The translations under genes and the position numbers were made by a program. From an uncultured Bacteroidales bacterium (GTDB lineage Bacteria; Bacteroidota; Bacteroidia; Bacteroidales; UBA932): 17,942 nt of DNA. The notes under the pieces were generated by a model. The model worked only from the letters and a program-made list of their open reading frames with translations, searched no databases and was not told where the DNA came from. Below, piece after piece: positions 6,585 to 13,612 of this stretch (within the stretch, counting starts at the first letter, position 1; each line of letters starts with the position of its first letter). Where the stretch lies: contig CAMJHW010000015.1 of assembly GCA_946405645.1 (NCBI GenBank), positions 1 to 17,942 on the forward strand, given 5' to 3'.

Positions 6585-9500
6585 ATGAGCATCTACAGAT
6601 CATCGGTGAACCACCCCGTCACGACGGCGCTGGTCTTCATCGCATTCATGATCTTCGGCATCTTCTCGCTGGTGAAGACGTCGATTGCGCAGTTCCCGGA
6701 GTTCGACGCCAACACCATCATGGTGATGTCCTCGTACCAGGGAGCCAGCGCAGCCGACATCGAGACCAACCTGACGAAGGTGTTGGAGAACGCCTTGAAC
6801 GGCGTAAGCGATCTCAAGAGCCTGACTTCGACTTCCCGTGAGAACACTTCGCTCCTCATGTTGGAGTTCCGTTATGGAATCGACATCGACGAGGCCACTA
6901 ACAATGTCCGCGACAAGCTCGACATGGTGAATTCCGTCCTGCCGGATGGAGCCACCGTCCCGGTCATCTTCAAGTTCAGCGCGGACGACATGCCCATCAT
7001 GATCCTTTCCGCGACTGCCGACGAGAGTCTCCCGGGACTTGATAAAATCCTTGACGACCGTCTCGCGACTCCGCTCGCCCGAGTGTCCGGCGTGGGTACC
7101 ATCTCCGTGTCCGGCGCTCCGACCCGCGAGATCCAGGTCTATTGCGACCCCAATAAGCTTCAGGCTTACGGCTTGTCGGTCAGTACCATATCATCCATCA
7201 TAGCGTCGGAGAACCGCAATCTCCCTTCGGGAAGCATCGATATCGGTTCCGACGTGTACTCTCTGCGCGTGCAGAAAGAGTTCAAGGATCCTTCCGAACT
7301 CCTGGATATCGTCCTCGGTTCGGTGAACGGTCGCATCATCTACCTGCGTGACGTCGCCACCGTGCGGGACGGCAGGCAGGAGAAAGAGATGGAGTCCTAT
7401 ACCAATGGAGTGCGCTCCGCCCAGATAGTCATCCAGAAGCAGTCCGGCGCCAATACCGTGAATGTGATCAAGAACATCAAGAAGCAGTTGAAGGTCATCG
7501 AGAAAGACCTTCCTTCCGATATCGAGATCACCACTGTCGTCGACTCTTCCGACAACATCATCAACACGATCAACACGCTGAAGGAGACCATCCTTATCAT
7601 CTTCCTCGTGGTCATGCTCGTGGTGTTCGTCTTCCTGGGCAGGTGGAGGGCTACCTTCATCATCGTCCTCTCCATCCCTATCGCGCTCCTCGCTTCGCTG
7701 GTGTACCTGTTCGCTACGGGCAATACCTTGAACATCATCTCGATGTCCGCTCTGTCGATAGCCATCGGTATGGTCGTGGATGATGCCATCGTCGTCCTCG
7801 AGAACATCTCCACCCATCTGGAGCGCGGAGAGAAACCCAAGGAGGCCGCAGTACATGCGACGTCCGAAGTCGCCATCTCCGTCATTGCATCCACTTTGAC
7901 CATGCTCTGCGTGTTCCTGCCCCTTACCATGATGAGCGGTATGGCAGGCATCATGTTCAAGCAGCTCGGATGGATTGTCAGCATCATCATGATAGTCTCG
8001 ACTACCGCCGCCCTGACGCTGGTTCCGATGATGTGTTCGCGTATGCTCAAGGCCGGTCCCAAGACCGGAAAGCTCCACAATGCCATCTTCGGCCCCATCA
8101 ATAAGGGCCTTGATGCCATTTCCCGTGGCTATGCGCGCCTTATCGGCTGGGCTACCACACATCGCAAGACCGTCATTTTCGGCGCGCTGGGTGTTTTCGC
8201 GCTTTCGCTGGTGCTGTTCCTGCCGGGTCTTGAGACCGAGTTCTTCCCTCAGTCCGACCAGGGCCGTCTGACTGTGAACGTCGAGCTCCCGGCCGGAACC
8301 TCGCAGGAGGTGACGGGCGAGTTTGCCCGCAGGCTCTACAACCAGATAGTCGAGCAGGTTCCGGAGATCGTCCGCTGCAGTTTCACCTACGGCCAGGCCG
8401 ATGCCAGCAATACCTTCGCCAGCATGCGGTCCAACGGCGCCAACGTGATGTCGATGAACATCAACCTTGGAAGCATGGAAGACCGTGACCGCAGTACGGC
8501 GGAGATCGCGGATATCATCCGTGCCGACCTTGCCATGTATCCAGAAGTAAAGAAGGGCATGGTCAGCGAAGGAATGGGAATGGGCGGCGCGTCGTCCATC
8601 GACGTGGAGATCTACGGCTATGACTTCGAGACCACGGACCGTGTAGCGCAGGCCATCAAGGAGCGTTTGCTTGCCGATCCTTCCTTTGCACAGGTCACCG
8701 TCAGCCGCGACGAATACACTCCCGAGTTCCAGATGGATTTCGACCGTACCAAGCTGGCCCTCAACGGACTGAGCTCAACTACCGCCGGTGCGGCATTCAG
8801 TTCGGCCATGAGCGGTTCGGTCGGCTCGTTCTACCGCGAGGACGGTGAGGAATACAATATCCGCGTCCGTTATGCTCCCGAGTTCCGTACCAGCATCGAG
8901 GACATGGAGAACATCATAGTTTACAATGCCGCCGGACGTCCGGTCCGTATGAAGGACCTCGGAAACGTCGTGGAGTCCAGGGTCCCTCCTACCATTGAAC
9001 GCAAGGACCGCGAGCGCGTCATCACCGTCACGGGCATCGTCGCCCGCAAGGTTCCTCTCAGCCGTGCCGTCGAAGTCGCCCAGAATGTCATCAATACGGA
9101 AGATATTCCTTCCGAGCTTACCACTGTGGTCGCCGGTGATTATGAGGACCAGCAGGAAATGTTCGGGGACATGTTCCTGATCATCATCCTGATCATCATC
9201 CTGGTCTATATGGTCATGGCTTCCCAGTTCGAATCGTTCATGAGTCCGTTCGTGATCATGTTCTCGGTGCCGTTCGCCTTCGTTGGCGTGCTGCTCGGCC
9301 TCTGGGCCAGCGGCGCTGCACTCGGCGTTATGGCTATGGTGGGTATAATCATCCTCCTGGGTATAGTGGTGAAGAACGGTATCGTCCTTATTGATTACAC
9401 GATCCTTTGCCGTGAGCGCGGCATGAGTGCCGTCGAGGCTTCCGTCACTGCGGCTCGCAGCCGTCTGCGTCCTATCCTTATGACCACCCTCACCACCGTG

Positions 9501-9677
9501 CTCGGCATGCTGCCTATGGCGCTCGGCAGGGGAGAGGGTTCCGAGATGTGGCGTTCTCTCGGCGTCACGGTGTGCTGGGGCCTGTCGATTTCGACCCTCG
9601 TGACCCTTGTGCTCATCCCCACCATCTATTGCGTATTCGCCGTCAGGCAGGAAAACCGTAAAAAGAAAGCAAGATGA
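6585..9677 (+). CDS. AcrB-type RND efflux pump, inner-membrane permease
   Basis: 1030 residues, the normal length for hydrophobe/amphiphile (HAE) RND pumps. It begins with the first membrane helix (SSVNHPVTTALVFIAFMIFG), then the porter domain. In TM4 it has the proton-relay pair D399-D400 within GMVVDDAIVVLENI, and in TM10 the matching Lys 930 within GIVVKNGIVLIDYT. The double Asp with Lys marks the HAE group (drugs, detergents, bile salts) rather than CusA-type heavy-metal pumps. The second half repeats the layout from TTHRKTVIFGALGVF (about residue 523). It uses proton entry to drive export through the adaptor and channel encoded upstream. The substrate cannot be told from sequence; bile salts or drugs are likely in a gut organism. 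A 12-base tandem repeat encodes part of a membrane helix. The stop codon overlaps the start of the next gene in ATGA. Confidence 0.96.
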   Translation: MSIYRSSVNHPVTTALVFIAFMIFGIFSLVKTSIAQFPEFDANTIMVMSSYQGASAADIETNLTKVLENALNGVSDLKSLTSTSRENTSLLMLEFRYGIDIDEATNNVRDKLDMVNSVLPDGATVPVIFKFSADDMPIMILSATADESLPGLDKILDDRLATPLARVSGVGTISVSGAPTREIQVYCDPNKLQAYGLSVSTISSIIASENRNLPSGSIDIGSDVYSLRVQKEFKDPSELLDIVLGSVNGRIIYLRDVATVRDGRQEKEMESYTNGVRSAQIVIQKQSGANTVNVIKNIKKQLKVIEKDLPSDIEITTVVDSSDNIINTINTLKETILIIFLVVMLVVFVFLGRWRATFIIVLSIPIALLASLVYLFATGNTLNIISMSALSIAIGMVVDDAIVVLENISTHLERGEKPKEAAVHATSEVAISVIASTLTMLCVFLPLTMMSGMAGIMFKQLGWIVSIIMIVSTTAALTLVPMMCSRMLKAGPKTGKLHNAIFGPINKGLDAISRGYARLIGWATTHRKTVIFGALGVFALSLVLFLPGLETEFFPQSDQGRLTVNVELPAGTSQEVTGEFARRLYNQIVEQVPEIVRCSFTYGQADASNTFASMRSNGANVMSMNINLGSMEDRDRSTAEIADIIRADLAMYPEVKKGMVSEGMGMGGASSIDVEIYGYDFETTDRVAQAIKERLLADPSFAQVTVSRDEYTPEFQMDFDRTKLALNGLSSTTAGAAFSSAMSGSVGSFYREDGEEYNIRVRYAPEFRTSIEDMENIIVYNAAGRPVRMKDLGNVVESRVPPTIERKDRERVITVTGIVARKVPLSRAVEVAQNVINTEDIPSELTTVVAGDYEDQQEMFGDMFLIIILIIILVYMVMASQFESFMSPFVIMFSVPFAFVGVLLGLWASGAALGVMAMVGIIILLGIVVKNGIVLIDYTILCRERGMSAVEASVTAARSRLRPILMTTLTTVLGMLPMALGRGEGSEMWRSLGVTVCWGLSISTLVTLVLIPTIYCVFAVRQENRKKKAR
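9178..9201 (+). repeat. Perfect 12-base tandem repeat inside the RND pump gene
   Basis: TGATCATCATCC occurs twice without a gap and encodes part of an Ile/Leu run (LIIILIII) in a membrane helix of the second half. A change in copy number would add or remove four residues without a frameshift. Confidence 0.7.
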
Positions 9678-9967
9678 AAGCGATATTCGTAGCATACAAC
9701 CAGGCCTATAACGAGGAGATCGTCGAGGTCCTTGAGGCCAATGGCCAGAGGGGCTATACTGCCTGGCAGGACATACAGGGAAGGGGTGGCGTTGACGGCA
9801 TCCCTCATCTGGGCAGCCATGCGTGGCCCGAGATGAACTTCGCCGTACTGACCATCGTGGACGATTCCAAGGTGGATCCCATCATGGAGGGTCTCCGTGC
9901 GAAGGATGCCGAGTATCACGACCTTGGCCTTCGCGCCTATGTATGGAACATAGAGCAGGCGCTCTGA
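9674..9967 (+). CDS. Small PII-like (ferredoxin-fold) protein coupled to the RND pump
   Basis: 97 residues, cytoplasmic, no signal peptide. It resembles small proteins of Bacteroidetes usually annotated as hypothetical or PII-like. The pattern is strand (KAIFVAYNQ), helix (EEIVEVLEANGQRGYT), a long loop (about residues 33-55, with GRGGVDGIPHLGSHAW), strand (FAVLTIVDD), helix (DPIMEGLRAKDA) and a final strand (GLRAYVWNIEQAL). That is the layout of PII/CutA-type trimers with a T-loop. The classical PII uridylylation Tyr and ATP-binding loops are not recognisable. The loop holds H45, H49 and W51, a possible metal or ligand site. Its ATG lies inside the pump stop (ATGA), so translation is almost surely coupled and a role in sensing or modulating the pump is likely but unproven. 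Fold assignment is from pattern and memory of the family, not a search. Confidence 0.7.
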   Translation: MKAIFVAYNQAYNEEIVEVLEANGQRGYTAWQDIQGRGGVDGIPHLGSHAWPEMNFAVLTIVDDSKVDPIMEGLRAKDAEYHDLGLRAYVWNIEQAL

Positions 9968-9991
9968 CCCTACTGTCATAATATTCATGAT

Positions 9992-10022
9992 TTTGGATTA
10001 CAACCATAAATTTTTATATTTG
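9992..10022 (+). promoter_or_regulatory. Consensus Bacteroidetes promoter for the trxA operon
   Basis: TTTG at 9992-9995, exactly 19 bases, then TATATTTG at 10015-10022: a full match to the primary sigma-factor promoter of Bacteroidetes. Transcription would start near 10028, giving a leader of about 50 bases. It is the only good promoter I see for the eight genes from 10078 to 16135. Confidence 0.8.
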
Positions 10023-10032
10023 TGGTTGTAAT
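9997..10032. promoter_or_regulatory. Long inverted repeat covering the trxA promoter
   Basis: ATTACAACCATAAA at 9997-10010 and TTTGTGGTTGTAAT at 10019-10032 are inverted copies, 13 of 14 complementary plus one G-T pair, separated by eight bases. The outer ten bases are perfect. The dyad fills the spacer and the -7 box. It is either an operator for a dimeric regulator or, read as RNA from the efflux operon, an AU-rich terminator hairpin followed by TTTTAT. Both uses are possible at once. Confidence 0.6.
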
Positions 10033-10047
10033 TTTATAAGTATAATC

Positions 10048-10064
10048 TCGGACCGCCAGTCCGA
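10048..10064 (+). promoter_or_regulatory. Hairpin in the trxA 5' leader
   Basis: TCGGAC, loop CGCCA, GTCCGA: a six-base perfect stem within the predicted leader, 13 bases before the start codon and followed by an A-rich stretch. It could affect leader stability or ribosome access; no terminator-like T-run follows. Confidence 0.4.
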
Positions 10065-10077
10065 AAAATGTTTATTT

Positions 10078-10392
10078 ATGTCACAAGTCATTACCAATAC
10101 CAATATCTCCGATATCCTTGCCGGCGACAAGCCCGTCATGATCGATTTCTGGGCTTCCTGGTGCGGCCCCTGCCGCATGCTTGCCCCCACGGTCGATGCA
10201 GTGGAGAGCGAGTACGAAGGGCGCGTAGTCGTGGCCAAGTGCAACGTCGATGACGCCGACGAGGTCGCCATGCAGTTCCGCATCCGCAACATCCCCACCC
10301 TCCTTTTCTTCAAGGGCGGCGAGATGGTGAACCGTCTCGTGGGTGCTGTCCCCAAGCAGGATATCACCGCCATCCTCGATTCATTACTTTAG
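10078..10392 (+). CDS. trxA: Thioredoxin
   Basis: 104 residues, a normal single-domain cytoplasmic thioredoxin. The active site is W28-C29-G30-P31-C32 in FWASWCGPCRMLAP, with the buried Asp at D23 (VMIDFWA) and the cis-proline at P73 (NIPTLLFFKGG). There is one extra cysteine (C55, AKCNVD). It reduces protein disulfides such as those of ribonucleotide reductase and peroxidases, with electrons from thioredoxin reductase (not in the window). It is the first gene after the consensus promoter at 9992-10022 and is followed 20 bases later by a beta-barrel gene with no terminator between. The start is fixed by family length; an ATG ten bases upstream is out of frame. Confidence 0.95.
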   Translation: MSQVITNTNISDILAGDKPVMIDFWASWCGPCRMLAPTVDAVESEYEGRVVVAKCNVDDADEVAMQFRIRNIPTLLFFKGGEMVNRLVGAVPKQDITAILDSLL

Positions 10393-10412
10393 CCACATAA
10401 ACCTTTTAAATC

Positions 10413-11006
10413 ATGAAAAGAATTTTCTTAGTTGTCGTTGTCGCTCTCATCGCGATCAGCGCTTCCGCACAGCAGATCGGCGTCGTCGCCGGCATTACCG
10501 GCCCCAACAGCACCCTCAAGGGCAGTGACATCGGCGCATTCGACCAGTATCACGTCGGCTTCGTGGCCAACTTCCCGGTCATGGAAGGCCTCCGTCTCCA
10601 GCCGGAACTGATCTACAAGGTCAAGGGCACCTCCGTCGATCAGATCGGCTCGGGCAATGACAAATACGACATGAAGGTCGGTTTCATCGAGTTCGGCCTC
10701 GAGGGTCAGGTCGGCATCGGCCGCGACTTCATTCGCATCTACGGTCTCGCTGAGCCTTTCATCGGATATAATCTCAAGGATCAGGGCTGGGACAAGGAGA
10801 AGGACCCCATCGAGAATCTTTCTTGGGACAAGACCGAGTACGGTGTCGCAGTCGGTGGCGGCGTCGAGCTTTTCCAGCATGTCCAGGCTTCTGTGAAGTA
10901 TTTCTGGAATATGGGCTCCGTCAAGGGCGATGTCAACAAGATCGTCGACGGGGATAAGCTCCGCAACTTCAACGGTATCACCCTTTCCGTCGCTCTCCTG
11001 TTCTAA
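10413..11006 (+). CDS. Small outer-membrane beta-barrel protein (porin-like family)
   Basis: 197 residues. A signal peptide (MKRIFLVVVVALIAISASA, cut before Q20) leads into a chain of alternating polar and hydrophobic strands. Examples are QIGVVAGITG, YHVGFVANFPV, LRLQPELIYKVKG, VGFIEFGLEGQVG, IRIYGLAEPFIGY, YGVAVGGGVELF, QASVKYFWNMG, and the last strand FNGITLSVALLF, which ends in the terminal Phe typical of barrels handled by the BAM complex. The pattern LRLQPELIYK...KG is common in the Bacteroidetes outer-membrane beta-barrel family (PF13568-like). It probably makes an eight-stranded barrel. The function of these proteins is mostly unknown. It sits between thioredoxin and the LOG gene, 20 and 6 bases away, so it is probably cotranscribed. 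Confidence 0.8.
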   Translation: MKRIFLVVVVALIAISASAQQIGVVAGITGPNSTLKGSDIGAFDQYHVGFVANFPVMEGLRLQPELIYKVKGTSVDQIGSGNDKYDMKVGFIEFGLEGQVGIGRDFIRIYGLAEPFIGYNLKDQGWDKEKDPIENLSWDKTEYGVAVGGGVELFQHVQASVKYFWNMGSVKGDVNKIVDGDKLRNFNGITLSVALLF

Positions 11007-11012
11007 GGGACT

Positions 11013-11546
11013 ATGCCTGAGAAGAAAGCTGTTGTTTTCTGCTCGGCGAGTTTCGACATTGATGACAGATTCAACGACCTCGCCAGAGATGTCGTCCGAG
11101 CATTGTATGGCTGCGGATACGGCATGGTGTCAGGCGGTACGGTCAAAGGGACGATGAAAGTCATAGCGGACGAGGCCCGCAGGCTCGGTATGGAGCATGC
11201 GGGCATCGTCCCTGTCTTCATGAAAGGCGTCGAGTACAAGGACGTCTCCACTCTCGCGTGGACGGAGACAATGGCCGAACGCAAGGAAGCCATGCGGGCG
11301 GGCACTTGCCTGGCCGTCGCCCTTCCCGGCGGCATCGGCACTCTCGACGAACTGGTCGAGACCCTGACGCTGGCCAAGATCGGCCGGTATACCGGCAGGA
11401 TCGTCGCTTTCAATTTCGAGGGATTCTACGAGCCGCTGAAGACCCTGCTCGACCATTATGTCGAGACAGGCATGCTGGACATGCCTTCGCGGAGGCTCAT
11501 CTCCTTCCCGGAGACGATAGAGGAGTTTTTGTCCTGCATTGCGTGA
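11013..11546 (+). CDS. LOG-family protein (nucleotide 5'-monophosphate phosphoribohydrolase type)
   Basis: 177 residues, close to the usual length of the small LOG (TIGR00730-type) group. It has the Rossmann-like start KAVVFCSAS, the loop SGGTVKGTM (residues 40-48), the catalytic-region Arg in AERKEAM (R90), and the defining PGGIGTLDE motif at 105-113 with Glu 113. Family members remove ribose 5-phosphate from nucleoside monophosphates. Plant and some bacterial ones release cytokinin bases, while many bacterial ones cleave AMP or GMP or have unknown substrates. The first loop is SGGTVKG rather than the more common GGG..GLMG, so the substrate is uncertain. It starts six bases after the barrel gene and ends one base before the polyprenyl synthase. 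Confidence 0.88.
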   Translation: MPEKKAVVFCSASFDIDDRFNDLARDVVRALYGCGYGMVSGGTVKGTMKVIADEARRLGMEHAGIVPVFMKGVEYKDVSTLAWTETMAERKEAMRAGTCLAVALPGGIGTLDELVETLTLAKIGRYTGRIVAFNFEGFYEPLKTLLDHYVETGMLDMPSRRLISFPETIEEFLSCIA

Positions 11547-11547
11547 T

Positions 11548-12528
11548 ATGGACAGGAAGGTGTTGCTGGAGTACCTTGGCGAGGATTGGTCCCGGATGAA
11601 ATCTCTCATCCGGAGCACGCTTGACAGCGACATCGAGCTCCTGAACAATGTCAATGCCTATGTTCTGGAGCACGGCGGCAAGCAACTCAGGCCGCTACTG
11701 TCCCTGCTTATGGCCAAGGCCTGCGGAGACGGCCGTGTGACAGAGGAGAGCATCCGCTATGCTGCAGCTACCGAGCTCCTCCACAACGCTACGCTTCTTC
11801 ACGATGACGTCGCTGACGGGAGCAAGGTCCGCAGGGGAGCTCCTACGGTAGCCTCCATCCTCGGACCGAGCAATTCCGTGCTTCTCGGAGATTATTGGCT
11901 GGTAAAGGCCGTGGACCTTGTCCTGGGCGACAGCGCTTCCGAGATGGAAGTCTTGAGGCTTTTCGCCGGGACCCTTTCCCTTCTCGCAGAAGGCGAGATG
12001 TTCCAGCTCCAGAAGGCCGCAAGCGGAGACACTACCGAAGGGGATTATCTCCGTATCATCCGGTCCAAGACCGGAACGCTTTTCGAGACGGCGTGCATTT
12101 CCGCCGCCATCTCGGTTCAAGCTCCCGACGGATACCGCCGGATTGCGGGCGAGTATGCGAAGAATATCGGCTTCGCTTTCCAGATCAAGGACGACATTCT
12201 CGACTATGCCGGCTGTGACATCGGCAAGCCCGTCGGGGTGGACATCAGGGAGAGGAAGATCACTTTACCGCTGCTCGGAGCGCTGGGCAAGGTGGACAAG
12301 GCCAGGCAGGAAGAGATTCGGGAGATGGTCCGCAGCGTGACGGATCATCCGGAATATGCCGGGCAGCTGATGGATTTCGTCATGGAGAATGACGGTATAG
12401 CTTATGCGCAGGAGCGCCTTGCGGAGTACTCGGGAAAGGCTGTGCAAAGTCTTTCCGAACTTCCCGCAGGCCCCGCGGTGGATTATCTGGCGGAGCTCGC
12501 CAGTTTTACGGCAGACAGGAACAGATGA
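11548..12528 (+). CDS. Long-chain polyprenyl diphosphate synthase
   Basis: 326 residues from the ATG at 11548; a TTG at 11539 would add three. It is an all-alpha trans-prenyltransferase of the IspB/heptaprenyl type. It condenses isopentenyl diphosphate onto an allylic diphosphate, most likely for the menaquinone side chain. The GGKQLRP substrate block is at residues 43-49, the first Asp motif DDVAD at 86-90, KTGTLFETAC in the middle, and the second Asp motif DDILD at 215-219. The fifth residue before the first motif is Ala 81 (HNATLLHDD), as in E. coli IspB, a small residue that allows long chains rather than farnesyl or geranylgeranyl. The fourth residue of the first motif is Ala where Val is usual; the metal-binding Asp residues are intact. 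It overlaps the next gene by ATGA. Confidence 0.92.
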   Translation: MDRKVLLEYLGEDWSRMKSLIRSTLDSDIELLNNVNAYVLEHGGKQLRPLLSLLMAKACGDGRVTEESIRYAAATELLHNATLLHDDVADGSKVRRGAPTVASILGPSNSVLLGDYWLVKAVDLVLGDSASEMEVLRLFAGTLSLLAEGEMFQLQKAASGDTTEGDYLRIIRSKTGTLFETACISAAISVQAPDGYRRIAGEYAKNIGFAFQIKDDILDYAGCDIGKPVGVDIRERKITLPLLGALGKVDKARQEEIREMVRSVTDHPEYAGQLMDFVMENDGIAYAQERLAEYSGKAVQSLSELPAGPAVDYLAELASFTADRNR

Positions 12529-13610
12529 TATTCGACCAGGTCATAGGAAACGCTGATGTCAAGAGGGCGCTTGCCGGAATGGCCGGCAGCGGCCGGGTAC
12601 CGCACGCGCTTATGTTCTATGAGAACGACGGGTGCGGGGCGCTTCTGCTCGCCCTCGGTTTCCTGGAGTGCCTGACCGGTTCGCAGAAGGTCGGGCGTCT
12701 GATCCATCCCGACGTGCATTTCATCTTTCCCGTGACCAAAGGCTCGAAGGTGTCGACGGACAAGCCCACCTCGGAGTCGTATCTTCCTTTCTGGCGCGAG
12801 CTGGTCGGGAAGAATCCTTATTTCCTTGAGAACGAGCTGAACGAGGCGCTTGGCATCGAGGGCAAGTCTTCCGTGATAGCCATCGCTGAAGCGAAGTTCA
12901 TCCTCGACAAGCTCGCATTCCATTCCCTCGAGGGCGGATACCGCGCCATCGTGGTGTACCTGCCCGAGAAGATGAACAAAGATACGGCGAACCGTTTGCT
13001 GAAAAGCATCGAGGAGCCGCCGGAGATGACTCAGTTCATCTTCATTACCCACGCGCCTGAGAAGGTGCTGAGCACCATCTCGTCGCGCTGTCAGGGCATA
13101 CGCGTCCTTCCTCTCTCCAAGGAGGAGGTCGCCGGCGTTCTGGAGGACCGCTTCGGGAAGCCGGCGGAGCAGGCCGAAGCGGTCGCCGAAGTGGCCGGCG
13201 GCAGTGTGGGACGCGCGCTTGCCTACCTCTCCGAGAGCGGAGAGGCCGGTACCGAGGCGGCGCTGTTCGCATCCTTGATGGATGCGCTGCTCGCCCGGGA
13301 CCTCCTTGCCGCCCAGGATGTGGGCGAGCAGCTGGCCGCCCTGCCTTCGCGCGAGCGGGCCAAGGCCTTTTGCCGCTATGCGGCCGAGGCCCTGAGAAAG
13401 ATATTCATGCTCCAGCAAGGGCTGGATGGCATCGCGGGAGTCTCTCCCGCCGACGCGGAAGCGTTCGCGGACTATTCCTCGCGCTGCCGCAAGAACTTCC
13501 CGCGCAAGGCGCTTCCTTTGCTGGACAACGCCTTGATGCTGATTGAACGCAACATAAACTTGAAAATCCTTTTCTGCGACATGGTCGACAGACTATATAT
13601 GCTGATTTGA
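12525..13610 (+). CDS. holB: DNA polymerase III delta' subunit (clamp loader)
   Basis: 361 residues. It opens with FDQVIGNADVKRALAGM and VPHALMFYEN, the usual start of clamp-loader AAA+ subunits. It continues with HPDVHFIFPV, a block common in Bacteroidetes delta', and NRLLKSIEEPPEMTQFIFIT, and has the SRC motif at residues 187-189 (SSRCQGIRV), which acts in trans on the neighbouring ATPase. The P-loop position reads GCGALLLA without the Lys-Thr pair, so it should not bind ATP, as for E. coli delta'. The zinc-binding four-cysteine module that normally lies between the P-loop helix and the HPD block is missing; the sequence runs from LECLTGS straight to HPD. It overlaps the prenyl synthase by four bases and is followed two bases later by the RicT-like gene, a neighbour order common in Bacteroidetes. 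Confidence 0.9.
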   Translation: MIFDQVIGNADVKRALAGMAGSGRVPHALMFYENDGCGALLLALGFLECLTGSQKVGRLIHPDVHFIFPVTKGSKVSTDKPTSESYLPFWRELVGKNPYFLENELNEALGIEGKSSVIAIAEAKFILDKLAFHSLEGGYRAIVVYLPEKMNKDTANRLLKSIEEPPEMTQFIFITHAPEKVLSTISSRCQGIRVLPLSKEEVAGVLEDRFGKPAEQAEAVAEVAGGSVGRALAYLSESGEAGTEAALFASLMDALLARDLLAAQDVGEQLAALPSRERAKAFCRYAAEALRKIFMLQQGLDGIAGVSPADAEAFADYSSRCRKNFPRKALPLLDNALMLIERNINLKILFCDMVDRLYMLI

Positions 13611-13612
13611 AT

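Noticed and set aside
5543..6592. 349-codon open frame on the minus strand opposite the efflux adaptor gene
   Set aside because: It is a mirror of a well-supported gene in GC-rich DNA; its translation is rich in Asp, Gly and His without any recognisable domain, signal or start region.
7191..8162. 323-codon open frame on the minus strand opposite the RND pump gene
   Set aside because: Low-complexity Asp/His-rich translation typical of antisense to membrane helices; no promoter or family motif.
8775..9695. 306-codon open frame on the minus strand opposite the end of the RND pump gene
   Set aside because: Same pattern of Asp, Glu and His runs; the sense strand has clear RND motifs throughout.
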